Assembly (NCBI GenBank): GCA_023436225.1
Contig: JAEZKA010000065.1
Span: forward strand, 141,945 to 205,944
Direction: 5' to 3'
Length of the DNA: 64,000 bases
From: Bacillota bacterium
Lineage (GTDB): Bacteria; Bacillota; Clostridia; Lachnospirales; Lachnospiraceae
Part shown: one piece after another, positions 34,579 to 42,619 of the stretch
Layout: each line of letters opens with the position of its first letter
Position numbering within the stretch: the stretch's first letter is position 1
Notes under the pieces: generated by a model
Database searches by the model: none
What the model was told of the DNA's origin: nothing
Seen by the model: the letters and a program-made list of their open reading frames with translations, nothing else
Program-made: the position numbers and the translations under genes

Positions 34579-35630
34579 GGTCTTATTCCTCCGTTCTTAT
34601 ACCAGATTCCACAAGCACCCTCCGTCGATACCATACAGGGACCAATGGCATTCACCGGTGTACAAACCTTATGAAACAATGGGCAATCCACCGGATAGAT
34701 TCGTCCAAGGATGACATCTTTGCACCTGCAGCCCTTTGGACCATCGGTCTGTTCCTCGCTGAAAATGCTTCCTGCATCATAATTAGTATACTCTTCCCGT
34801 AGTCTGAGTCCGGAAGCTTTAATTCTGCCGATTTCCCGCCAATCCTCATCTACTGCCTCAAAATACTTCGAGATAGTCTCTCTGGCTCTCTCGTTTCCCT
34901 CTTCATTTACGACACTGGGATATAAATTCTTTACCCGATAAGAGCTGTGCTTCATCTGATTAACAATCTCATAGACTGCTGCCAGTATATGCTCACCCTC
35001 GAAGCCCGCAATGACAAAGGGCTTATGATATTTACGGACTAGTTCCTCATAAATCCTGCTACCGGTGATTACACTAACATGACCGGGACATAAGAAGGCA
35101 TCGATACCCTGCTCATTCTCACAAATATAGGTCAGTGCCGGGAGTATCGTTTTGATGGAGGTGAGTAATCGTATGTTCTTTATGTTCAGTTTAATCACTT
35201 CTTCCATTATTAATGCATAAATAGGAGTCGTTGTCTCAAAGCCCACCGCCGCTATAATAAACTGTGTCTCAGGCTCCTCCAGCGCCAGGCCGATGGCAGA
35301 CAAAGGGGAATAAAGCATCCGAACCTTGCCTCCGGAGGCTTTTGCATCTGCCAGAGATAATTTACTGCCTCGAACCTTTAGCATATCTGCAAAGGTCAGT
35401 ACACAATAATTTTCTCTGAGAGAATAATCCACCAGCTTATCAATATAAAGGGCCGATGTAACACAGACAGGGCAGCCGGGTCCCGAGATTAACTCCAGCT
35501 TCTCAGAGATTAAGCTTCGTACTCCATGCTTGAATATGCTTGAGGTGTGGGTACCACAGACCTCCATAATCTTAATCGGCTTACCATCATAATTCTTTAA
35601 TTCCTCTATGATCTGATCCAGAGTAATCAT
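34575..35630 (-). CDS. hypD: Hydrogenase maturation protein HypD
   Basis: A 351-aa iron-sulfur scaffold that, with HypC, assembles the Fe(CN)2CO unit. Conserved motifs: MEVCGTHTSSIFKHGVRSL (first active Cys), GPGCPVCVTS, GFETTTPIYA, the CPGHVSVITG region and C-terminal cluster cysteines in GPKGCRCKDVILG and CPLF, ending with GPCMVSTEGACGIWY. The start at 35630 follows the hypC stop by one base and has GGGAG within the last hypC codons; the longer ORF start lies inside hypC and is not supported. Confidence 0.97.
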   Translation of the reverse strand: MITLDQIIEELKNYDGKPIKIMEVCGTHTSSIFKHGVRSLISEKLELISGPGCPVCVTSALYIDKLVDYSLRENYCVLTFADMLKVRGSKLSLADAKASGGKVRMLYSPLSAIGLALEEPETQFIIAAVGFETTTPIYALIMEEVIKLNIKNIRLLTSIKTILPALTYICENEQGIDAFLCPGHVSVITGSRIYEELVRKYHKPFVIAGFEGEHILAAVYEIVNQMKHSSYRVKNLYPSVVNEEGNERARETISKYFEAVDEDWREIGRIKASGLRLREEYTNYDAGSIFSEEQTDGPKGCRCKDVILGRIYPVDCPLFHKVCTPVNAIGPCMVSTEGACGIWYKNGGIRP

Positions 35631-35631
35631 A

Positions 35632-35844
35632 TTAAAGTTCTCCCAATTCTTGAAATAGCTCCAGAAGCTCTTCGGCTGCATCCTTCTTCATAACCTCTAA
35701 TACGCATCCGGCATGAAGTAGAACATAGTCTCCGGGCTTAGCCGATACCAGTCTGATATCTGCTTCTGTTACATTTCCCATTACATTGATCCTTGCAGTG
35801 TTGCCACTGATTTCGATTACCTTTCCCGGTACTGCTACACACAT
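35632..35844 (-). CDS. hypC: Hydrogenase maturation chaperone HypC
   Basis: A 70-aa small chaperone that carries the Fe(CN)2CO group with HypD to the large subunit. The mature N-terminus must be Cys, so the start is the ATG at 35844 giving MCVAVPGKVIEISGNTA; a TTG two codons earlier would bury this Cys. The DYVLLHAGCVLEVM segment is also conserved. Its stop is followed one base later by hypD. Confidence 0.96.
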   Translation of the reverse strand: MCVAVPGKVIEISGNTARINVMGNVTEADIRLVSAKPGDYVLLHAGCVLEVMKKDAAEELLELFQELGEL

Positions 35845-35862
35845 AACCAAACCCTTACCTTT

Positions 35863-38229
35863 CTATCTATTCTCAAGTAACCATCTTTGACCCAGATAGG
35901 TCTGTCCTAAGCTGATACCGCCATCTCCGGCGGGAACAGCAATATTTCTATATATCATAAAATCTCTGTCCCGTAATAGGTGAATTGCCTTTTCTGTAAG
36001 TACCCTATTTACAAATACTCCTCCGCTAAGAATGACCTTAGAAAGGTGATACTTGTTTTTAATGAGCTCACACACTGACTTAATCATCTCTGCAACGGCA
36101 TAATGAAAGCCTAATGCGAGCGCACGTACATCCTCCTGATCTCTTAAATTACAGAGCTGCTCGAATAAGGGTTTCACATCAATACTAATTCCTTCATCAT
36201 GCTGTGTAATTGCAAAGGATAGTTTGGTTGGAGGTATCTGATATTTTAGAGCCAGCACAGCCTCTTTCTCTAGTAAAGTAGCACACTCTCCTTCATAATG
36301 GTTATGATGAGCAATATCCAATATTGATGCGACCGCATCAAATAATCTTCCCATACTGGAGGAGAGTATGCAATTCACATTCTGCTTTAGCGCTGCCTGT
36401 ATGAAGCTGCTTCTTTCATCTTGAATATACTCTGTTAATCCAAGTTTGACAAGATAGCAGGTTGCTGTCTTCCTGGCATCCTTCATGGATTCATCCCCGC
36501 CTAACAATTGAATATAGTTTAAATGAGCCACACGCTTAAATTCACTACCCTCGCAGAGAAGGAATTCCCCTCCCCAGATATTGCCATCCACCCCATAGCC
36601 TGTTCCATCAAAGGCTACTCCAATCACCGCTTCCCTCAGGCTATGCTCCGCCATAACCGATGCGATATGGGCATGATGATGCTGTACCTGAAGTATCGGT
36701 AATGAGAGCTCCTTCGTATATCTTGTGGAATGATAATTCGGATGCAGATCACAGACTGCTAAGGTTGGGGTAATCTGCAATAGCCTCTTCATAGCTTCAA
36801 CTGACTGTTCATAATCCGAGATTACCGACATTTCCTCCAGATCCCCAAAGTATTGAGAAACAAAGGCTGCTCCCTCACGGTATAGACAAAAGGCTGCTTT
36901 TAAATCTCCTCCTGCTGCAAAAATATTATCCTCTGTACATTCTTCCCCGAGAAAAATAGGATAAGGTACATAGCCCCGACTTCTTCTAATCATCTGTGGT
37001 TTATGGTCAATAATCCTTGCTACAGAATCATCGACAGAGCGCACAATTCTTCTCCTATGATATAATACTCCCTGAAGAAATGGAGAGGATAATTGAAGTA
37101 TCTTCTCATCCTCTTTGATGATGGGCTGTCCTGAGACATTGGCACTGGTCATGATAAGAGGTCCGCATTCCTTCGTCAGCATCAGCTGTAAAGGAGTATA
37201 GGGAAGAAAAGCTCCTATATCTAAACTACCCTTATTTACAGAGGGTGCCAGCTCCTTCTTCGCAAAGAGGAGCACAATCGGACGAGCCGAGGACAGCAGC
37301 AGCTTCTCTTCTTCTACTGATACCTCGCAAAAGTCCTTCACCTGATTAAGGTCAGGAAACATCACAGCAAAGGGTTTCTCCTCTCTGCCTTTGAGAAGTC
37401 TTAGGCTTATTACGGTGCTCTCCACAAAGGGTGAGCATACAAAGTGATACCCTCCGATACCCTTTACCGCAATAATCCCTCCGTCTTGTAAAACCTGTAT
37501 TGCCCTCCGAAAGGCTTCGTCTCTTAATAGAACAGGATTGTTTTCTCTTTTATCGTTCTGATCTGTATCCTTAGATTTATCCTTATCTCGTTTCTTATCA
37601 TGATCCATATCTTGTTCCCGACCTTGATAAATCAGATATGGGCCGCAGTCATGGCAGGAGATGGTCTGTGCATGATGCCTTCTGCTCCCAGCGGATTTAT
37701 ATTCCTCCTCACAGGAATGGCATAGATCAAAATCCATCATTGTAGTAGTATCTCGGTCATAGGGAAGCTCTTCGATAATCGTATAGCGGGGACCACAGGC
37801 TGTACAACTAATGAAGGGATTCTGATATCTTCGATTCTTCGGATCACCTAACTCCTTCTCACACTGAGAACAGACTGAAAGATCCGGAGGCAGGATACGA
37901 ATCTCATCATTAGCCCCACTTTCCATGATGATAAAGTTCTCATAGATTGTCTCTTCCTCCTCTGTTTGCTTAGGTAGAACCGGTTCTGTTTCGATCCGGA
38001 TGATCTCATGAGTGCCTTCCTTCGTATCTCTTAGCTCAATTAAAAAATCCCTTATTCTTTCCTCTGAGGCTTGGGCAATAATTTCTACGGTGCCGCCGAG
38101 ATTACGAACGGTACCCATAATTCCATGCTTTTGGGCAATATGATAAACAAGGGGTCGAAATCCAACCCCTTGCACCATTCCATAAACCATTATTCGATTC
38201 GTAATTAATTGATTTTTCCTTTTATCCAT
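35863..38229 (-). CDS. hypF: Carbamoyltransferase HypF
   Basis: This 788-aa protein makes the cyanide ligand precursor from carbamoyl phosphate. Domains in order: acylphosphatase (about 10-105; VQGVGFRPLVYHIA), two zinc fingers (CSQCEKELGDP...SCTACGPRYT and CHSCEEEYKSAG...SCHDCGPYL), YrdC-like domain (about 245-430; GGIIAVKGIGGYHFVC), and a Kae1/TobZ-like carbamoyltransferase domain (HHHAHIASVMAEHS, GGVFVNRVL, AGDGGISLGQ). An insert of about 30 Asp/Lys-rich residues (about 205-235) before the YrdC domain makes it longer than usual (about 750). It overlaps the end of hypB by 25 nt and lacks a strong ribosome site. Confidence 0.97.
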   Translation of the reverse strand: MDKRKNQLITNRIMVYGMVQGVGFRPLVYHIAQKHGIMGTVRNLGGTVEIIAQASEERIRDFLIELRDTKEGTHEIIRIETEPVLPKQTEEEETIYENFIIMESGANDEIRILPPDLSVCSQCEKELGDPKNRRYQNPFISCTACGPRYTIIEELPYDRDTTTMMDFDLCHSCEEEYKSAGSRRHHAQTISCHDCGPYLIYQGREQDMDHDKKRDKDKSKDTDQNDKRENNPVLLRDEAFRRAIQVLQDGGIIAVKGIGGYHFVCSPFVESTVISLRLLKGREEKPFAVMFPDLNQVKDFCEVSVEEEKLLLSSARPIVLLFAKKELAPSVNKGSLDIGAFLPYTPLQLMLTKECGPLIMTSANVSGQPIIKEDEKILQLSSPFLQGVLYHRRRIVRSVDDSVARIIDHKPQMIRRSRGYVPYPIFLGEECTEDNIFAAGGDLKAAFCLYREGAAFVSQYFGDLEEMSVISDYEQSVEAMKRLLQITPTLAVCDLHPNYHSTRYTKELSLPILQVQHHHAHIASVMAEHSLREAVIGVAFDGTGYGVDGNIWGGEFLLCEGSEFKRVAHLNYIQLLGGDESMKDARKTATCYLVKLGLTEYIQDERSSFIQAALKQNVNCILSSSMGRLFDAVASILDIAHHNHYEGECATLLEKEAVLALKYQIPPTKLSFAITQHDEGISIDVKPLFEQLCNLRDQEDVRALALGFHYAVAEMIKSVCELIKNKYHLSKVILSGGVFVNRVLTEKAIHLLRDRDFMIYRNIAVPAGDGGISLGQTYLGQRWLLENR

Positions 38230-38855
38230 GCTACTACTTCATCATATCCTTCTTCCGTCTTTCCGGATACCTTAATTACCGGTGCGGTTCTATTCAATGC
38301 CCGCACACCCTTCATAAAGAACTCTTCGTCAAAATCGATATAGGGTATCAGATCACATTTATTTAACAGGATAATATCTGCCTTCTCAAATGCCAGCGGA
38401 TACTTATATGGCTTATCGCTACCCTCTGTTACAGTAGAGATCAGCATCTTAGCATGCTCCCCGATCATAAATTCCGCCGGACATACCAGATTACCGATAT
38501 TCTCAATGAACAATACACCATCTTTAAGGTTAAGCTCATCCACTGCATTGCCGATCAATGGGGAATCCAGATGACAGGCTCCGCCGGTATTAATCTGTAT
38601 CGCCTTTACACCCAGACCCTGTAAGGTCTTAGTATCAAAATCCGCCTCAATATCGCCTTCAATGACATAGGGTGTAAGCTTACCGAGACGCTTTATGATC
38701 TGAATCAGAGAGGTTGTCTTACCCGCACCAGGAGCACCCATAACATTGATGGCATAGATACCCTTTGTAGTTAACTTCTGATTAATCTTCGTTGCAACCT
38801 CATCATTCTTATCATACACCGATTGCATGATTTCTATTTCTTTATTCTCAGACAT
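38205..38855 (-). CDS. hypB: Hydrogenase nickel-insertion GTPase HypB
   Basis: A 216-aa SIMIBI-class GTPase that delivers nickel to the hydrogenase large subunit with HypA. P-loop NVMGAPGAGKTTSLIQ, switch motifs EGDIEADFDT and IQINTGGACHLDSP, ENIGNLVCPAEF with the metal-binding Cys, and the guanine motif LNKCDL are all present. There is no N-terminal His-rich or CxxCGC nickel-storage region. The start at 38855 has GGAGG at 5 nt. A 105-bp gap with two hairpins separates it from hypA. Confidence 0.96.
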   Translation of the reverse strand: MSENKEIEIMQSVYDKNDEVATKINQKLTTKGIYAINVMGAPGAGKTTSLIQIIKRLGKLTPYVIEGDIEADFDTKTLQGLGVKAIQINTGGACHLDSPLIGNAVDELNLKDGVLFIENIGNLVCPAEFMIGEHAKMLISTVTEGSDKPYKYPLAFEKADIILLNKCDLIPYIDFDEEFFMKGVRALNRTAPVIKVSGKTEEGYDEVVAWIKGKIN

Positions 38856-38901
38856 AATAACCTCCAAACTTCACACAATATAATATAATACCCCTTGTGT
38901 T

Positions 38902-38967
38902 AGTTTGTGCCGAGGAAGACGCAGGCACAAACTTGGAAGTATGAAAATCGCTCTTTATTTTCATACT
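38902..38967 (-). repeat. Tandem hairpins in the hypA-hypB gap
   Basis: Two perfect stems lie back to back: AGTATGAAAAT/ATTTTCATACT (38938-38948 with 38957-38967, reaching into the last hypA codons) and AGTTTGTGCC/GGCACAAACT (38902-38911 with 38924-38933). Neither is followed by a strong U-run. They sit at the only long gap inside the hyp part of the operon, so they may mark an mRNA processing or attenuation point. Confidence 0.55.
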
Positions 38968-39299
38968 ATGATCGATTTAATATAAAATTCCTGTCCGATC
39001 TCAGTCGGACTTCCTTCGCCATGACAGCTGGGACATTCGAAGGAATAGGGCCTACGCTCAAAATACTCACCGCACTGTCGACATTGAAGCTTCGGCTTCA
39101 CACGCTCGATATTCAGTATCGCTTTCTCGCAGGAACTACCTGCAGCGATGATATCAAAATAAAGCTCGATGGAGCTGGCGACATAGCCGCTGTAATCGCC
39201 AACCACAAGATTAATCACCTTAACCTCGTCCGCTTTATTTTGCGTAGCATATTCCCGCGCAATTTCTATGATTCGTTTTGTAATTGGGTATTCGTGCAT
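38961..39299 (-). CDS. hypA: Hydrogenase nickel chaperone HypA
   Basis: A 112-aa nickel and zinc binding protein. The nickel site is the N-terminal MHEYPITKRII (family MHE), here MHE is kept. The zinc site is CRQCGEYFERRPYSFECPSC (two CxxC pairs). It hands nickel to HypB and the large subunit. It overlaps the end of echF by 34 nt, linking structural and maturation genes in one message. Confidence 0.95.
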   Translation of the reverse strand: MHEYPITKRIIEIAREYATQNKADEVKVINLVVGDYSGYVASSIELYFDIIAAGSSCEKAILNIERVKPKLQCRQCGEYFERRPYSFECPSCHGEGSPTEIGQEFYIKSIIV

Positions 39300-39631
39300 T
39301 TGATATATTCATCCCTTACATTTCCAAACGACGGTTCTGTGTATTGATGATCCATATGGAGACATTTCTTCGGACATACCTCACCACAATAGTTACATTG
39401 AATGCAGGATAGACGCTCGATACTCCAGGAAGAGGAAGCCTTATCAACCTTGATTGCTCCGGTTGGGCAGCGCCTCTGACACATACCACAGAAGATACAA
39501 TCGTCGATATCGATCCCAATTCTTCCCCTGGTACGTTCGAAATGATCCTTCTTCTGGAGGGGGTATTGTATTGTAAATGGTCCGTGAAATAAATTTCTAA
39601 AAAGAGTTTTACTCATACTTAATATTGACAT
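39266..39631 (-). CDS. echF: Ech hydrogenase ferredoxin-like subunit EchF
   Basis: A 121-aa polyferredoxin subunit related to NuoI, with two [4Fe-4S] motifs: CIFCGMCQRRCP and CIQCNYCGEVCP. It should relay electrons from soluble ferredoxin to the small subunit EchC. The N-terminal amphipathic stretch (SKTLFRNLFHGPFTIQYP) is like other NuoI/EchF proteins that dock at the membrane. The ATG at 39631 has GAGG at 5 nt. Confidence 0.93.
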   Translation of the reverse strand: MSILSMSKTLFRNLFHGPFTIQYPLQKKDHFERTRGRIGIDIDDCIFCGMCQRRCPTGAIKVDKASSSWSIERLSCIQCNYCGEVCPKKCLHMDHQYTEPSFGNVRDEYIKCTNTQLQNES

Positions 39632-39666
39632 AGTTACCTCTATTCCGCTGATCTGTCAGTGACAAA

Positions 39667-40746
39667 TTATCGTTCCGTACAGCTGATGCAGGGATCAATC
39701 GTAAGGATTAGGATCGGCACATCCGCAAGTGAGCACCCCTTCAAGGTCTCAAGTAATGCCGGTACATTAGCAAAGGTAGGCGTTCTTACTCTCATTCGAT
39801 CAAGGAATTTTGTGCCGTTACCCTTTGCATAATAAACTACCTCCCCGCGTGGCTGTTCTATTCTGGTGAAATATTCTCCCTTCGGATTGCCGGTTACCTT
39901 AACCTTAATGTCTCCTTCGGGAATTATTGCCACACATTGCTTGATTAAGTCGATGGACTGAAATATTTCTTTAATTCTTACCTTGGTTCTCGCATAGCAG
40001 TCACCTTTGGTGTCCGTAATCGGAGTAAAGTTCAACTTATCATAAGCAGCATAACCCTGTGTTCTCATATCCATATTAATTCCGCTGGCTCTTGCCATCG
40101 GTCCTACTGCCCCCAGATCAAAGGCTGCCTGCTTCGATAATATGCCAACTCCTTTGGTACGACTCTTCACAGAGGTATCACGAAGAAAGACCTGGGTTAA
40201 ATCCTTCAATTCCTTTTCCACCTGTGTTAGTATGTCGACGATCTTTAGCAGAACGTCTTCTGAGATATCCTTTCTAACACCGCCGATATCACAGACCGAG
40301 AAGATAACTCTACCACCTGTGGTCTCTTCGAAGATATCAAGGATCTGCTCCCTGATCTTCCATGACTGCATGAACAGACTCTCAAAACCAAAGGCATCGG
40401 CTAATAGTCCTAACCACATAATATGACTATGCATTCGGGACAACTCAGCCCAAATGGTACGCAGGAATTTGGCACGTTCGGGTATCTCTACTTCCATAAT
40501 ACTCTCAATTGTCATACAATAACCCATACCATGCATAAAGGAGCAAATACCACAGATTCGTTCTGCTACATAGGTATATTGCTGATAATCCTTCTTTTCA
40601 ACCAGTTTTTCCAATCCCCTGTGAATATATCCAATCTGGGGGATTGCTTCGATAACCTTCTCATCCTCCAGCACCAAGTCCAGATGAATTGGCTCCGGAA
40701 GAACAGGATGCTGAGGTCCAAAAGGTATTACTGTTCTATTACCCAT
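39667..40746 (-). CDS. echE: Ech hydrogenase large ([NiFe]) subunit EchE
   Basis: A 359-aa catalytic subunit related to NuoD. The nickel ligands are in RICGICSFMHGMGY (N-terminal CxxC, about residues 64-67) and in DPCISCTER at the very C-terminus. The protein stops directly after the CxxCxxR motif, the site where other [NiFe] hydrogenases are cut by a maturation protease, so no peptide would need removal. PFGPQHPVLPEPIHLDL at the start is typical of the NuoD family. Its ATG overlaps the echD stop by one base (TAATG). Confidence 0.95.
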   Translation of the reverse strand: MGNRTVIPFGPQHPVLPEPIHLDLVLEDEKVIEAIPQIGYIHRGLEKLVEKKDYQQYTYVAERICGICSFMHGMGYCMTIESIMEVEIPERAKFLRTIWAELSRMHSHIMWLGLLADAFGFESLFMQSWKIREQILDIFEETTGGRVIFSVCDIGGVRKDISEDVLLKIVDILTQVEKELKDLTQVFLRDTSVKSRTKGVGILSKQAAFDLGAVGPMARASGINMDMRTQGYAAYDKLNFTPITDTKGDCYARTKVRIKEIFQSIDLIKQCVAIIPEGDIKVKVTGNPKGEYFTRIEQPRGEVVYYAKGNGTKFLDRMRVRTPTFANVPALLETLKGCSLADVPILILTIDPCISCTER

Positions 40747-41093
40747 TATTCTCCCTCCTCTTTCCGAAACGGTGTCTTCACCGGTATTTTGTACAAGGAA
40801 TTATTAAAATCAACAGCGATATCCTTAATCTTGACACCAAATAGCTCTTTGATTTCATTCTCATATAAAAAGGCAAAGGGATAGATGAAGCTGATGCTTG
40901 ATATCTCATCCTCCAGCCCGATGTTAATACGTAAATTCAATAATTCATAATCTTTATCAAAGGAATAGCTAAGCTCCATACCCTCCTTACAGGTACAGGT
41001 GATTGCCACCAAACGGTAGCCCTCATTCTTCATATGAAGCACCTCAGCCAGCAATTCATTTGATGAGATCGTATTGATGCTCTGTTGACTCAT
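40746..41093 (-). CDS. echD: Ech hydrogenase subunit EchD
   Basis: A 115-aa hydrophilic subunit related to the N-terminal part of NuoC. It holds the family pattern YRLVAITCTCKEGMELSYSF and ends with the conserved PFAFLYENEIKELFGVKIKD segment, then PVKTPFRKEEGE. It carries no cofactor and probably bridges EchE and the membrane arm. It is separated from echC by 133 bp that contain a hairpin. Confidence 0.9.
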   Translation of the reverse strand: MSQQSINTISSNELLAEVLHMKNEGYRLVAITCTCKEGMELSYSFDKDYELLNLRINIGLEDEISSISFIYPFAFLYENEIKELFGVKIKDIAVDFNNSLYKIPVKTPFRKEEGE

Positions 41094-41171
41094 ACTTTAC
41101 CTCCATGATGGCGCTCTGGGCCATCCCAAACAATACTCATAGAAGCCTGATATATATTTCTACGAAAATTC

Positions 41172-41226
41172 ATATCGGAGCTCATCTTATGTGAAGATGC
41201 CTTTTCTTCACACTTTACTCCGATGT
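41172..41226 (-). repeat. Nested hairpin between echC and echD
   Basis: An outer stem ATCGGAG/CTCCGAT (41174-41180 with 41218-41224) encloses an inner stem GTGAAGA/TCTTCAC (41191-41197 with 41205-41211), directly after the echC stop. There is no U-run after it on the minus strand. It may stabilise the upstream message or adjust expression between subunits. Confidence 0.5.
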
Positions 41227-41685
41227 CTAGATTGATAACGCTTCGTTCTTTTCAGACTTCTTACGGGCATACTTCTGTTTCTCTTCCAGAATTGACAAGG
41301 CTTTCACAACACCGTCAATAATTGCTTCCGGACGTGCTGCACAGCCTGGAACATATACATCTACCGGTAGCACCTTATCAACACCACCTACAACATTGTA
41401 GCACTCAGCGAAGATCCCCCCTGAGGTGGCACAAATGCCTACCGCTACAACAACCTTAGGTTCTGCCATCTGTTCATATAGCTGCTTCACTACCGGTATA
41501 TTCTGCTCGTTCACACTACCGGTAATCAATAAGATATCAGCATGCTTTGGATTACCTGTATTGATTATGCCAAACCGCTCCAAATCATATAAGGGGGTAA
41601 GGCAGGCCAACACCTCAATATCACATCCATTGCAGCTTGATCCGTCATAGTGAAGTATCCATGGTGATTTTTTAACAAATTTCAT
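41227..41685 (-). CDS. echC: Ech hydrogenase small subunit EchC
   Basis: A 152-aa small subunit related to NuoB that binds one [4Fe-4S] cluster next to the NiFe site. Cluster cysteines: SSCNGCDIEVLA (two), GICATSGGIF (one) and VPGCAARPEAI (one). Short length and a lack of further clusters fit the Ech group. The start at 41685 is taken because TTGGAG lies 6 nt upstream. Followed by a gap of 133 bp to echD. Confidence 0.95.
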   Translation of the reverse strand: MKFVKKSPWILHYDGSSCNGCDIEVLACLTPLYDLERFGIINTGNPKHADILLITGSVNEQNIPVVKQLYEQMAEPKVVVAVGICATSGGIFAECYNVVGGVDKVLPVDVYVPGCAARPEAIIDGVVKALSILEEKQKYARKKSEKNEALSI

Positions 41686-41758
41686 AACTGACTCCAATCC
41701 ATAAAGGCGGTCACAACTTCCGTCTACTTATAATGATATTAATTTGTAGTGCCAGGTT

Positions 41759-42619
41759 TTATCTGAAATAAGATAAAATAAGTAAGTTAACAATTCCCAT
41801 CATACCTGTTATGATCCAGGCAGAGGTAAAGGCTTGCTGCCATTTTAATCTCGCAAATGCATTATCGATAATAATTTCCAGCAAATATACTAAACCACAT
41901 GCTATGATCGCAAGCAAATGACTGATTGGTGTTTTTGTAGCAAAAAATACGTAAACAAGAGTTAAAGTAAAGATCACTTCAAACCAGTGAGTTACTTCAA
42001 TTACAGCCAGATCCCTTCCTGAATACTCTGTCGTAATTCCCTTAACAATCTCCTGATGTCCGTGATGAGACATACTGAGATCAAAAGGCGATTTACGCAG
42101 CTTAAAGGTGATGATAAATACAAAGCCAAGGAAAACACCGGGAAGATACGCAATCGCAGGAACCGAGTTGTTGATAATATCTTTTACAAAAAAGCTATTA
42201 TCCGCATAGTAAAGACCGACACAAGTCAACAAAACCATCGGCTCATAGGACATAATCTGTAACAACTCTCTCTCGGAACCTATAATACTATATGGCGAAT
42301 TGGAGGCATAACCTCCGAGTACAAAAAAGATCGAACCAAGGGTTAAAGCAAATACTGCTAATAAGATGTCGCCACCCGTAAGTAGAATGGACGTTGAAAA
42401 AATTGCAAAAACCAAGGATATATATACGAAGAATCGGTGCATCGAATTCACCTCGATGGATTCCTTCTGTACTAATTTCATTACATCATAGAAGGGCTGT
42501 AATAATGGAGGGCCTTGTCTTCCCTGCATTCTTGCTGTAATAATTCGATCAATACCTGTCAATAGGCCACCGACGAAAGGGGCTGCTATCACAAGTCCAA
42601 TGTTGATAAGTATATTCAT
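41759..42619 (-). CDS. echB: Ech hydrogenase membrane subunit EchB (NuoH-like)
   Basis: A 286-aa protein with about eight membrane helices, related to complex I NuoH. Family-conserved features: the loop GIDRIITARMQGRQGPPLLQ (NuoH-type quinone-side loop, although Ech uses no quinone), SFIIGSERELLQIMSYEP-like sequence here as SIIGSERELLQIMSYEP, and the acidic EYSGRDLAVIEVTHW. It connects the catalytic module to ion pumping. Its ATG overlaps the echA stop by one base. Confidence 0.94.
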   Translation of the reverse strand: MNILINIGLVIAAPFVGGLLTGIDRIITARMQGRQGPPLLQPFYDVMKLVQKESIEVNSMHRFFVYISLVFAIFSTSILLTGGDILLAVFALTLGSIFFVLGGYASNSPYSIIGSERELLQIMSYEPMVLLTCVGLYYADNSFFVKDIINNSVPAIAYLPGVFLGFVFIITFKLRKSPFDLSMSHHGHQEIVKGITTEYSGRDLAVIEVTHWFEVIFTLTLVYVFFATKTPISHLLAIIACGLVYLLEIIIDNAFARLKWQQAFTSAWIITGMMGIVNLLILSYFR

